Of a stretch of DNA of 64,000 bases, positions 49,199-59,900 are shown piece after piece. The translations under genes were made by a program, and so were the position numbers. Position 1 is the first letter of the stretch. The number at the start of each line of letters is the position of its first letter. Under the pieces are notes generated by a model. That model ran no database searches. It was not told the origin of the DNA and saw only the letters and a list, made by a program, of their open reading frames with translations. The stretch comes from Candidatus Woesearchaeota archaeon (GTDB lineage: Archaea; Nanobdellota; Nanobdellia; Woesearchaeales; GW2011-AR9), in NCBI GenBank assembly GCA_945861715.1, contig CAMAVK010000003.1, positions 129,344 through 193,343 of the forward strand, in the 5' to 3' direction.

Positions 49199-49256
49199 TT
49201 CTGATTATATTCTACCAAACAAAAAATAAATCAAAAATAACACAGAGGAAAATAAC

Positions 49257-50729
49257 ATGGCTCATCTACCACAAAACACCGTACCACCACAACCAATTCC
49301 ACCAGTAACAGACAACATTCCAACTTTACCAACCGGAGAATTACAAATAGTAGAAACAAAAGATACAGCAGAACAACAAATTGCAAAACCAGCTTCACAA
49401 AAACCAACCCAAGCACCACCTCCATCTCCTGAACGCGCACTCCTTCCCACGTTAACATACCATGCACTCTATATTGGAAGAAAACCAGCGAGCTCAGTTG
49501 ATGATGCCATAAAAGCGTTAGAACTCAACATCCCAATCGATAACCTACCCTCACATGCAAACCCTGTTCCAGGTATATATTCACTTGTAAGATCAAGTAG
49601 ACCAGGCCAAGCAACAACTCTTAATCCAACCGGAGTAGAACAAATCATTGCCTATCAACCATCACTTGGTACAAGAACAGAAGAATGGAGAGTAGGAGCA
49701 TTCCGAGCACACGCATACGACATCGCACAACAAGAAATTTCAACACTCAAAAAAGAAAAACAAATAATAAAAAAACAAGGAATACGAAACACCCTCATCG
49801 GTGCAGGAATAGGTACAACCGCAGTAACACTTGCAATCGCCTTCACCTGGGGATTAAAAGGCCATGTAGATTCAGGTCGATTCTTTGAAACAAACCATGC
49901 ATCAGCACAAGATCGCATCACTTATGCTCATAATTCCTACGAAGAAGTAGCAGGAAAACTAAAAACAGCAGAAGAACAAACAGCACAACTGCAAGAAAAA
50001 GTAACAACCCTAGAGACAAAATTAACCGAAGTAACCGGAAAACTAACCTCTGCAAAATTTAATGCTGAAAGTGCCATACAACAAACTGACTCTGCCTTAG
50101 CATCACTTCTAGATCAAACAGCACTTGTAGATAATTTCTGGACATTAAGCGACGACCTAGAGATTCGTCAAAAAACAGCCACAGAACAAGCCACAAGTAA
50201 TCTCTACGCACTCCATACAATGCAAAGAACACTTGACGCATGGAACGCGATACCCGCTCACGCAAAAGAAGTACAAGACACCCTACAATACCGATTTCCA
50301 GCATACCAAATGGCCGCAGGACTTCTACAAAAATTAGGAAAAAGCAACGCTGACATTCAAAAACAACAGGTCACCTATCTAAGAGCACTAAAAGATCAAA
50401 CAAAACGAGAACTAGAAGCATCAATCATCACCCAACTTGCTGGAAATCCAGACCCACAAATGTTACATGCAACAGTTGCCGCATCTGCACAATTCGCAGC
50501 AGAAAACACCGCAAAACCGGTAAACCCTAACGTTACCTACCATGGCGGATTAATCGAGATAAAAGCAGACAACTGTATCACTGCAACAGCAACTCTTGCA
50601 AATGTTCTAAACATCAGCGTTCCAATCAAAGAAAAATTCATCGCTGTGGAACAATCAGTTTGTAAACCTAACGGAACCGATATAAGAACACAAAAAGATT
50701 TCACTGGATATCATTGGGGTAGTAAATAA
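49257..50729 (+). CDS. Membrane-anchored coiled-coil protein
   Basis: Pro-rich N-terminus, TM NTLIGAGIGTTAVTLAIAFTWGL, then coiled coil EEVAGKLKTAEEQTAQLQEKVTTLETKLTEV. Confidence 0.7.
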   Translation: MAHLPQNTVPPQPIPPVTDNIPTLPTGELQIVETKDTAEQQIAKPASQKPTQAPPPSPERALLPTLTYHALYIGRKPASSVDDAIKALELNIPIDNLPSHANPVPGIYSLVRSSRPGQATTLNPTGVEQIIAYQPSLGTRTEEWRVGAFRAHAYDIAQQEISTLKKEKQIIKKQGIRNTLIGAGIGTTAVTLAIAFTWGLKGHVDSGRFFETNHASAQDRITYAHNSYEEVAGKLKTAEEQTAQLQEKVTTLETKLTEVTGKLTSAKFNAESAIQQTDSALASLLDQTALVDNFWTLSDDLEIRQKTATEQATSNLYALHTMQRTLDAWNAIPAHAKEVQDTLQYRFPAYQMAAGLLQKLGKSNADIQKQQVTYLRALKDQTKRELEASIITQLAGNPDPQMLHATVAASAQFAAENTAKPVNPNVTYHGGLIEIKADNCITATATLANVLNISVPIKEKFIAVEQSVCKPNGTDIRTQKDFTGYHWGSK

Positions 50730-50840
50730 AATAACCTTTTTTTTCTTATTAGAAATGGTGTATAGTTTAAGACCACAGACGTTGTCCGTAGTTAGCCCCA
50801 AATGAACGGTTTTTCGTTATTCTTCTATTTTCCTCTTCTT

Positions 50841-51296
50841 CTATTTTCTTGCTCGAAGAACTGCAAAAACTTCTGCCAACAAATTCGTTTGAGGCAACTC
50901 ACCCACACCCACCACTTCTCGCAAGTACGAAATGCAATTATACGGTGGTCCCCGAATCGGCGCTCTCATACAATATAACCCTGATTCATTACCACGCAAT
51001 CTCAGATGCATATACGCTTCATCATACCAGTTCATATCAAACGCAAACCGTTCAATCTTCACCTTTCCTTGTAAGATCGAAAACATCCTGGTTTGATTAG
51101 AATAACACGCGGGATATTTCTCCCATATATCAATAACTTCTGGTAATGGATCAGGAGAAAAACCATAAATCTGCCCAGAATCATCTTCAAAGGCAATATG
51201 ACCATATGCCACCCAACGAGTTATATAAGAAAGATACCCCCCCCATTCAACCGTCTCACCCGACATACGAGACTCAAAACCAATAATAGCGGCCAT
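50841..51296 (-). CDS. Hypothetical protein
   Basis: 151-aa ORF, immediately downstream of the next ORF (1-nt gap). Confidence 0.55.
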   Translation of the reverse strand: MAAIIGFESRMSGETVEWGGYLSYITRWVAYGHIAFEDDSGQIYGFSPDPLPEVIDIWEKYPACYSNQTRMFSILQGKVKIERFAFDMNWYDEAYMHLRLRGNESGLYCMRAPIRGPPYNCISYLREVVGVGELPQTNLLAEVFAVLRARK

Positions 51297-51297
51297 G

Positions 51298-51699
51298 TTA
51301 TTTCACAATATTTGGTGTATGAGAAAAAATTTTATCCGTAAGAAAATACACATTTCTATCATCTATCACTTCAATTTTCACATAACCTTTATTACATAAC
51401 CGAGTAAGATCAATGTTCTCACAACATAGTCTTGGATTATGAATCAACCAAGAAAAACCCTCATCATCAACACCAACATTTCGACCAGCATAACTAACAT
51501 GATTCACAAAAACACCTAAATCATTCCAAATTTGAAATTCCCCTTTTCGTCCATTAAATGGTGTTGAAGAGCCCATCGGAAAAGAATTACCCCATTGAAT
51601 ATACGCATTAAGCAACGAAATTCCAAATCGAACATCCACCTCTTGACTAAATGAAGTACCACTTTGCTCCTTGTAATATAAATGATCAATCATATCCAT
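51298..51699 (-). CDS. Hypothetical protein
   Basis: 133-aa ORF. Confidence 0.55.
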   Translation of the reverse strand: MDMIDHLYYKEQSGTSFSQEVDVRFGISLLNAYIQWGNSFPMGSSTPFNGRKGEFQIWNDLGVFVNHVSYAGRNVGVDDEGFSWLIHNPRLCCENIDLTRLCNKGYVKIEVIDDRNVYFLTDKIFSHTPNIVK

Positions 51700-51782
51700 A
51701 CCTACCTAAAAAATAGGATACTTTAAAAATACTCCTATTATGTAACAACAAATAAATATTAAAAACAAATCAAGAAAATTCT

Positions 51783-53540
51783 TTATCCAACAACCACCGT
51801 CGCTTTTATCCTACGAACACCCGCAGCCGACGCTTCTTCCTTTTGTATCACAAAACGACCAAGTTCAGATGTATTCGTTACGTGAGGTCCGCCACAGAAC
51901 TCTTTACTATACTCCCCTACAAAATACACTGAAACAGTGGCAGGATATTTCACGCCGAACTCCATCTCAGCCCCTAACTTAACAGCTTCATCATAGGGCA
52001 TCTCCCGTCGCACCACAGCAACCCCAAGGGAAATCACACGATTAACTTCATCCTCAACTTTCTTCACTTCCTCCGCAGTTAATTTGCGACTAAAATTAAA
52101 ATCGAACCGAAGTCGCTCAGGAGTTATATTAGACCCTTTCTGATGAACATCGTTACCAAGAACACGTCGAAGAGCCTCGTTAAGCAAATGCGTTGCCGTA
52201 TGTAAACGAACCGTTTGTTCCCCATGATCAGCAAGTCCACCTTTAAACATACCACCAGTAGCCGACCGACTTAACTTCTGATGGTGCTCAAACTCAACTT
52301 TAAATGCAGCAACATCAACAGACCTACCCAATTCACCCGCCAACTCCTCCGTCATCTCAATTGGAAATCCATAACTCTGAAACAACAAAAACGCATCCTT
52401 ACCGCACACAACGCCTGGTTGCTCTGCAATTTTATTAAACTCACGCAAACCTTTCTCGAGTGTAAGAGTAAAACGATCTTCTTCCTTTTGCAATTCAGCA
52501 AGAATTTTTTCTTTATTGCGAACAAGTTCAGTATAATATCCACCGTACTCAGCAATAACAATAGAAGCAATACGTACCGCAAACATCGAATCAATTCCAA
52601 TTAGCTTTGCATAGCGAATCGCGCGACGAATCAAACGTCGCAAAATATACCCACGGTCAACGTTTGCTGGAACAATACCCGCATCATCACCCAAAATAAA
52701 TGTCGCAGCTCGGATATGATCTACAACAACACGCATCGCCTTCATAGAATCAATATAATCTCGTCCAGACATCAACTCCAACTCCCGAATCATTGGCATA
52801 AAAAGTTCAGTCTCATACGCACTTTTTTGACCAGAAAGCACCGCAAGTTCTCTCTCAAAACCCATACCAGTATCAACATTCTTCGAAGCAAGTTCAACAA
52901 GTGATCCATCAGCCAACCGATTGTAAGACATAAAAACATTGTTCCAAATCTCAACCCATCGATTATCCTCAGCATCAAACACATCAGGGGCTTTACTATC
53001 TCCTGTCCAGAAGAAGATCTCCGTGGACGGACCACATGGACCAGTGTCGCCAGCTGACCAAAAATTATCCTTGCCACAAAATGCAATACGACCAACAGGA
53101 ACACCTTGCTCTTTCCACAGTGCAACCGACTCATCATCTCGCGCAACCAAAGAATCCCCTTTATACACAGTAATACCAAGCATCGAAGGACTAATTGCCA
53201 TCCATTTTGGCGACGTCAAAAATTCCCATGACCACGCAATTGATTCCTTCTTAAAATAATCACCAAGCGACCAATTTCCTAGCATCTGAAAAAATGTATG
53301 ATGCGTATTATCTCCAATATTGTCAAAATCAACCGTCCGCAAACATTTCTGAATATTGACAAGTCGTGTTCCTTGCGGATGTTTTTGTCCAAGAAGATAC
53401 GGAACAAGTGGCTGCATACCAGCAGTTGTAAACAAAACCGACGAATCATTCACCGGAATAAGAGAAGAAGATGATATAACAGCATGCTTTTTCTCAGCAA
53501 AAAATGCGAAATATTTCTCACGAAGCGTTTTAGGATCCAT
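51783..53540 (-). CDS. alaS: Alanyl-tRNA synthetase, short bacterial-like form
   Basis: SSSLIPVNDSSVLFTTAGMQPLVPYLLG, QKCLRTVDFDNIGDNTHHTFFQMLGNWSLGDYFK, editing-domain LHTATHLLNEALRRVLG, FCGGPHVTNTSELGRF; no C-Ala domain. Confidence 0.95.
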   Translation of the reverse strand: MDPKTLREKYFAFFAEKKHAVISSSSLIPVNDSSVLFTTAGMQPLVPYLLGQKHPQGTRLVNIQKCLRTVDFDNIGDNTHHTFFQMLGNWSLGDYFKKESIAWSWEFLTSPKWMAISPSMLGITVYKGDSLVARDDESVALWKEQGVPVGRIAFCGKDNFWSAGDTGPCGPSTEIFFWTGDSKAPDVFDAEDNRWVEIWNNVFMSYNRLADGSLVELASKNVDTGMGFERELAVLSGQKSAYETELFMPMIRELELMSGRDYIDSMKAMRVVVDHIRAATFILGDDAGIVPANVDRGYILRRLIRRAIRYAKLIGIDSMFAVRIASIVIAEYGGYYTELVRNKEKILAELQKEEDRFTLTLEKGLREFNKIAEQPGVVCGKDAFLLFQSYGFPIEMTEELAGELGRSVDVAAFKVEFEHHQKLSRSATGGMFKGGLADHGEQTVRLHTATHLLNEALRRVLGNDVHQKGSNITPERLRFDFNFSRKLTAEEVKKVEDEVNRVISLGVAVVRREMPYDEAVKLGAEMEFGVKYPATVSVYFVGEYSKEFCGGPHVTNTSELGRFVIQKEEASAAGVRRIKATVVVG

Positions 53541-53606
53541 AAACAACCTCAAGACTCACTCTTTTTTAAAGGTTATCCTCTCATAACCTCATGAAAAAGA
53601 ACAAAT

Positions 53607-54326
53607 CTAGTCCCATACTTGCTTTCCTCTCTGTTGAGATTTCGCTGCCACTGCCATCCCCTGCCGTGGTTTCAAAATTCGAATATGCATATGTCGAGTA
53701 TGGCGTCGTTCCGGATGAAATACAGAACCATATTGATCCCACTCTTCTTTTCCAATTGATTGCACTACATAACGTTTTAGATTTTGAATATTTCTAGGAC
53801 TCCAAAATATATATTCAATTCCTGTAGAGTGATTACCAAGAGTCCGAACAAATTCCCATGTCACAGCCATCGTCTCAGAGTTTCCTGAGATAGACCCAGT
53901 GGAATTTTTAATATATCGTTCACCCGCATAAAAATGTCCAACATCAACATCTAACCCATTTTGATGACTCTTATGAGGTCGAAATTTTCCTCCGCCATAT
54001 TGAGAAACATCATCAACACGAAGCCTAGCCCCCGTCTGTTCAAACATATGACATGCTGTGTCCTGAAGTAAATCTGCAATTTCTTGTGTACCAAAATGAT
54101 TTGTACTCATCGATTCTAAACATGCAGATGATTCAATTGCCACCCCGTTACGTAACCTACCATGTGTTGGCAGACCAAATGACTCATCATATCCACGTGG
54201 TTGCTCACAATACAACTTCTCATCCACTCCAGAGCTTTGAATAGATGACATCAAACTGCTATCTTGTGCTGCGGCATTACCATATTGTAACGCACCATAT
54301 AATCCAAATATTAATCCTAAACGCAT
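53607..54326 (-). CDS. Exported MepA-like murein endopeptidase (peptidase M74-like)
   Basis: Signal MRLGLIFGLYGALQYGNAAAQ; metal-site-like motifs PHKSHQNGLDVDVGHF and RRHTRHMHIRI. Confidence 0.78.
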   Translation of the reverse strand: MRLGLIFGLYGALQYGNAAAQDSSLMSSIQSSGVDEKLYCEQPRGYDESFGLPTHGRLRNGVAIESSACLESMSTNHFGTQEIADLLQDTACHMFEQTGARLRVDDVSQYGGGKFRPHKSHQNGLDVDVGHFYAGERYIKNSTGSISGNSETMAVTWEFVRTLGNHSTGIEYIFWSPRNIQNLKRYVVQSIGKEEWDQYGSVFHPERRHTRHMHIRILKPRQGMAVAAKSQQRGKQVWD

Positions 54327-54494
54327 TGTTAATATACCTCTAACCACCAATTTAATTGCCAACTTCCTTTCGAATAACTAAGAAAAAGTCACTCTGCTAC
54401 TAACCCAAATTTTTGGAATCCCTAATCATTAAAAAAGCTTTCTATATACCTATTATACAGAAATACAAAGAAATAATAGAAAAAAAAATTTAAT

Positions 54495-55817
54495 CTACGC
54501 AATAAACATATCATATAACGTTTTGACTGCCTTTGGTCCATCTTCCCCATGCACAGCATACAATATGCATCGTCGCTCAAACCCCATCGATGATGCCAGA
54601 ACAAAAACACCTGCCGCATCGAGGGCAACCTCCGCCCGAGCATTAACCAGTGGGTCACGAGCAATACCCTTGCCTGCAAGAACGACACATGCCAGATTCT
54701 CATAAAAAGAAAAATTCCCTTTGTTCGTTGCATCAATCAAATCAGATTTCAGCTCGGCAAGAACAGAAGATGTTAATCCATTCTGCTGAACTATATATGA
54801 CACATCATCAATTCCTACTGCTGGAAATTCAATGGCAATTTTATGCTTAGCAAGCACTCCTGTGGTAGCCGCAAGTACACCATGCAAATCATTAAGGCCC
54901 ACACCAGCTAAAGTAACCGCGCAAAGACCCTCACGATATGCAACTCCAACAACTGGTCGAGTAGCATCCGCCACACGTTCAGAATACACCATAGTACCAT
55001 CTTCAGGAAAATTAGTTGTACTTCTAACATGAACTTTAATTCGATCTTCAAGAAGTGGAGAAATTGCTTCACTATGATAAATCCCAAACCCCGCATACGA
55101 CAAATCACGAAGCTCATTTAAAGTCAACTCCGTAACCCGCTTAGCGTCTGGCACATACTTAGGGTCTGCTGCGCGAATCGGACCATCCGTAAAATTTTCA
55201 TACAAATCAGCTCCAACTCCCTTCGCAATTTCCGCACCCGTTTTATCGGACCCACCAAACGCAAACGTTTTGACCTCTCCCTCGCGTGAATACCCAAAAA
55301 ATCCGGGGATTACAAACCGTCCCTCACTTAAATTAATCTTCATACGTGAATAACTTATCGGATGAACTTGGGCAGCATCATATGGCCCATTAACTAACAT
55401 AATGTCCTTCAAATTAACATATTGAAAATCTAACGCACGAGCAGCTAACTGAGCAGTCATATCCTCGCCAAACGCCTTCATATTTGCCATAAACGCATCA
55501 TTACCAATATGACCGAAGATGTCTACTCGCCTACCTAATTCTTCACCAACAATTCCTTCACACTCAGATCCAAAAATACTGACATACTTAGCTAATATTT
55601 TATCTTTTAAGGCGTTAAACTCCTTCTCTCGAACCCTACCACCCATCGTCTCTTGCCCTAAACGAATAAGCATCTGGGTAACACGATATTTTTTATCCTT
55701 ATCTCCTGGAGCAGACACAACAATAAAGCGACGATCAGCATCAGCCTCAATAATTGATTTAACTCTATCAAATTGTAAAATAGACGACCCACCAAATTTA
55801 GAAACAATTTTTACCAT
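54495..55817 (-). CDS. Aspartate kinase
   Basis: MVKIVSKFGGSSI, FAFGGSDKTGAEIAKGVGADLYENFTDGPIRAADPK, C-terminal ACT-like domains. Confidence 0.9.
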   Translation of the reverse strand: MVKIVSKFGGSSILQFDRVKSIIEADADRRFIVVSAPGDKDKKYRVTQMLIRLGQETMGGRVREKEFNALKDKILAKYVSIFGSECEGIVGEELGRRVDIFGHIGNDAFMANMKAFGEDMTAQLAARALDFQYVNLKDIMLVNGPYDAAQVHPISYSRMKINLSEGRFVIPGFFGYSREGEVKTFAFGGSDKTGAEIAKGVGADLYENFTDGPIRAADPKYVPDAKRVTELTLNELRDLSYAGFGIYHSEAISPLLEDRIKVHVRSTTNFPEDGTMVYSERVADATRPVVGVAYREGLCAVTLAGVGLNDLHGVLAATTGVLAKHKIAIEFPAVGIDDVSYIVQQNGLTSSVLAELKSDLIDATNKGNFSFYENLACVVLAGKGIARDPLVNARAEVALDAAGVFVLASSMGFERRCILYAVHGEDGPKAVKTLYDMFIA

Positions 55818-55876
55818 AACCAAACAAAACAAGACTTAATTTAAAAAAGAAACGTAAGAAAAAAGAAAGAATAAAT

Positions 55877-56170
55877 TTACGCGAACTTGTTATATAACCA
55901 AGCGCCACAGAAACCAACAATTAAACCACATACAGCAGCTTCTGCCATCCCTGTTAAAATTCCTGATACACCAGTATTCCAACTCATTAACACTTTGCTA
56001 AGAATTTCTCCAGCTGATGACCAACCCATACGAGTTGCAACACTCAAAATCAATACCTTAACAGCAGCAATAATTGCAATAGCATATGCAACCGCATAAA
56101 CATCCAAACCTGTTACTCGTGAACTAGATTTACTCACTACCACATTAACACTTTTTTTGGCTTTAGCCAT
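55877..56170 (-). CDS. Small membrane protein
   Basis: Two hydrophobic segments (YAVAYAIAIIAAVKVLILSVATRM; MAEAAVCGLIVGFCGAWLY). Confidence 0.6.
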   Translation of the reverse strand: MAKAKKSVNVVVSKSSSRVTGLDVYAVAYAIAIIAAVKVLILSVATRMGWSSAGEILSKVLMSWNTGVSGILTGMAEAAVCGLIVGFCGAWLYNKFA

Positions 56171-56416
56171 CCTAAACATCACCTCAATATAGAGGATAGA
56201 TAAACTTTTTTGCTTTATAAATGTTTTGATTTAGTACAATGAGATCTAGAGGTTGCAAGAGGTATTTTAGTGTTTACTCGCCAAAATTCTAAACATCTTC
56301 CCTATAGTATTTCAAAACAAATCCAAAGAAACGTGCATTTAACATACTCATTTAAAAAACAAATAACCGCATAAAAATATTCATTGATCAATAGGCCATT
56401 TAGAATCTCACTATCC

Positions 56417-56908
56417 TTACTGCTGGCTTCGTGCAAGTTTTTCTAAGTCATCTTCGCGTATTTTTTCTCGAGTTTCATGTGCCAGGTAGATGTTTGAAGA
56501 GTTCCCAATATTAAGTGATCCTAAGTTACCTAAATGATGTTGTATTCGGTCTAAATTTTATCTAAATACCGGAAGCGCACAAGCGTTAAGTTCAAATTTT
56601 AAATTTGGAGCAACTGGGATGCAAATGTTCTCTTTTGACCCCGGAGTAGCATTATAAAGAGGAAGAACAGATGATCCATATTGAAGAAACAAAGTAGGGC
56701 GAAACGGCGCCCTTTTCTTCCTTAGCAATAACGCAGTAGCATCAAGGACATCAACGGGATTAGATCCAAAAAATAGCAGAGGAAATTCAGATGAAAATGT
56801 CAACGCAAGATTTCCCGCATCACACCAGTTTATGAGTCTTTCAGGGATAATCTCTCCATTTGGTATCCGATAAGTATACGTTGCATGAGGCATGGCCATA
56901 TATACCAA
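56417..56908 (-). pseudogene. Hypothetical protein interrupted by in-frame TAA (56558-56560), or ORF 56558-56908 followed by an in-frame coding remnant
   Basis: 116-aa ORF ends ...CALPVFR*; same frame continues NLDRIQHHLGNLGSLNIGNSSNIYLAHETREKIREDDLEKLARSQQ* to 56417. Confidence 0.5.
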
Positions 56909-56969
56909 AAATCAAGAGAACAATATAAATATGGTCTCACTAAAGTTACAATTCACACTAATGTTAAAA

Positions 56970-59900
56970 TTATATTTTCAAACTTGTCACTTTCGAAACA
57001 CCATCAAGCATAGAAACACCAAAGAGCGTATCCGCTTCTGAAATAATTGCATCATTGTGTGATATCACAATATACTGCGCTCTATTGCAATACTCCCGAA
57101 TCAACTGTGAGAGCAACTCCGCATTATGTTTATCGAGTGCCGCATCAATCTCATCAAGAATATAAAACGACGCTGGCTGATACTCTTGAATTGCAAAAAT
57201 AAACGAAAGAGCAGTCAGTGTTTTCTCCCCGCCTGACAACGATTTTAAATCCATAAACCGAGTTCCTGTAATCTTAACCTTTATAGAGAGACCCTCAGCA
57301 AATACATCCTCTGGATTATCAAGTTCCAAATACGCTTCTCCCTTCCGAAACAAATTTTTAAAGATGCGAATAAAATTAGTATTAGCTTGTGTAAACGTCT
57401 TCATAAAATGCTCTTTCTTCTTTGTCTCAATTTCATTCATCAGAGTTAAGACATCTGTTTTCTCAACACCTAAACCGTCCTTTTTCGCAACGAGTTCATT
57501 ATATTCTTTTTCAACCAATTCATAAATCTCAAGAGCCTTCATATTAACCGCTGTCATCTGACCTAACTGCACTTCAATCTTACTCATCTCCTCTTGTAAC
57601 TTAGAAACATCCTTTTTCTCAAATCCTTCAAGTAACGGCGCACTCTTATATCGCTCAAACTCTTCACGTAACCCAGCAAGACGTGCTCGAACCTCAGCAT
57701 TCTTTAAAGATAACAAATTTAACTCACGCTCAAATCCACGCGCTTTTTCACGTGTTTGTTCCGTCTGACTCTCAAGCATAACAATTTCAGAGTTCAGTTT
57801 CTCACGCTGCGCAAATAATTCCTTATACATCGCATAGAACTCCTTACTTTCCTTCTCCTTAACCAACAATAACTTCTCTTTTTCCAATACAACACTAGCA
57901 AGCATAGCAACTTCAGAACTAAATTGTTGTTCTTCCTTATCCTGTTGCTTCAAAATTTCTCGAATCTTATCCCGCTCTGCGCTAAGCATTGAATCAACAC
58001 TTCCCACCGCATTTTTCAACTCACTCTCAAGTCGAACCAAATCATCACGAATCTGCTGTCTACTCTCTTCAAATGCAACCAACTGTGCAAGCAAACGAGG
58101 ATTACGAAGTTCCGTAACTTGATTTCGTAAATTCTGTTTACGACCCTTCAAATCAGCAAGATCACGATTAATTGTGCTAACCGTAAAAGACATCTCTTCA
58201 GTTTGTACTTCAAGAGCTGCCAATTGAACAACCAACTCCTTCTTAAGCGATCCAGACGCATCCATGTCGCCAGTATCAAGATGTAACGTCTTCTCAAGTT
58301 TAATTATTTCAGCTTCTACTTCACTTTTCTTATTTCGTAAAAATGAAATTTCCTGCTCATTACCCTGACGTTTAACTTCTACATTTGAAATAACGCCTTG
58401 CACTTCTGAGAGCTCACCTTCAAGTCTCTCCAATTCCTCAAGCGAATCCTTTTCCTTAAACCCAGACGAACCTCGAACTGCGTTGAATCCCCCACGCATA
58501 ACTCCCGACCCCTCAGCAAGATCACCTTCTAAACTCACCATGCGCAGGCGCCCTATACCAATTCGCCTAGCAACTTCAATAGAATCAACAACTAACGTAT
58601 TTCCAAACACATGAGAGAACGCGCGCGCATGTTCTGATCTATATGTAACTAATGATAAAGCAAAATCATGAACCCCACTTCCTGCACTCTTCACAACCTT
58701 TCTATCATCTTCAGTTATGTCCGTTGCCTTAATTTTGTTTAATGGAATAAACGCAGCAGACCCGAATTTACCCGCCTTCAAATACTCAATACACTCAGCA
58801 GCTGTTTTATCAGAATCAACAATAATATTTTGTAATTTCGCTCCCGCCGCCATCTCCAAAGCGAGAGCATATTTTTTATTTACCTGCCCAAGTTCAGATA
58901 CCGTTCCATACACACCAGGAAACCTTTTCTTTTGCTCAAGAACTGCCGCAACAGCTTGATTGGCTGCCGCCCCTGCTCGAACAGAAAAAGCCTTAGCCTG
59001 AAGATGAGCATGCTTTTCTTGCATATCCACTAATTTTTTACGAGCATTCGATAATTGTGATGCATACGAGCTATCTTGGTCTAAGCAAGTATTCAACCGA
59101 AGAGTAGCATTCTTGAATTCTGCCTTATGTTTACTTAATACAACCAACTGATCCTTATGGCCATCTTCAACTTGTTTAACCTTAGAAATTTTCTCATCAA
59201 CCGTTTGAACTTGGTATTCTAATTTATCTTTCTCACGCAACATTTGTTGTTGATTTTGCCGAATAACGCTAATTTCCTCTTGCTTTGCTTCAATAGAAGC
59301 ATCCAGCAACTCAATCTCCTTCTCCATCTCAACAGAAGACTCTATTTTATTTTTTTTCTTAAACTCTGCAATTTTAAATTCTGTCTCAGCTAAATTTTGT
59401 TTCCGAGATCCAATTAAATCTTCAGTTTCCTTACCTTTTGCTTTACTTCGAACAAACTTGTCCTCAATCTCATCCAACTCTCCCTTAAACTGAGAACGTC
59501 GCACATTAATTTTAACTAACTCCTCCTTCAAGGTGCCATAACGACTCCGCTCCTTAGCTATCATTACCTTCAAATCCTCAATATCTTTATGTACCGCAAC
59601 CTGTTCCTTTTCTCCCTTCTCTTCAATTTCATTATTAATTGCAAGAATTCGATCGCGACACTCACCAACACGACTTCGTTGAATTTTTACTTGCTCTTCG
59701 GCATCCTGCAATAGTCCTTGTGCTTTCTGTTGTTGAGCCGTAAACTCCACAGAACCTGCTTCCTTCTCATCAATTTGAACTTTCAAAATAGTAGCGCGAA
59801 ACGAATCAACTTGAACCTTTAATTCTCTATATTTAAGTGCCTGATCTCTATCCTTTTGCAACTCCCGTAAATAGGTTTTTCTCTCCTTTAAAATAATTTC

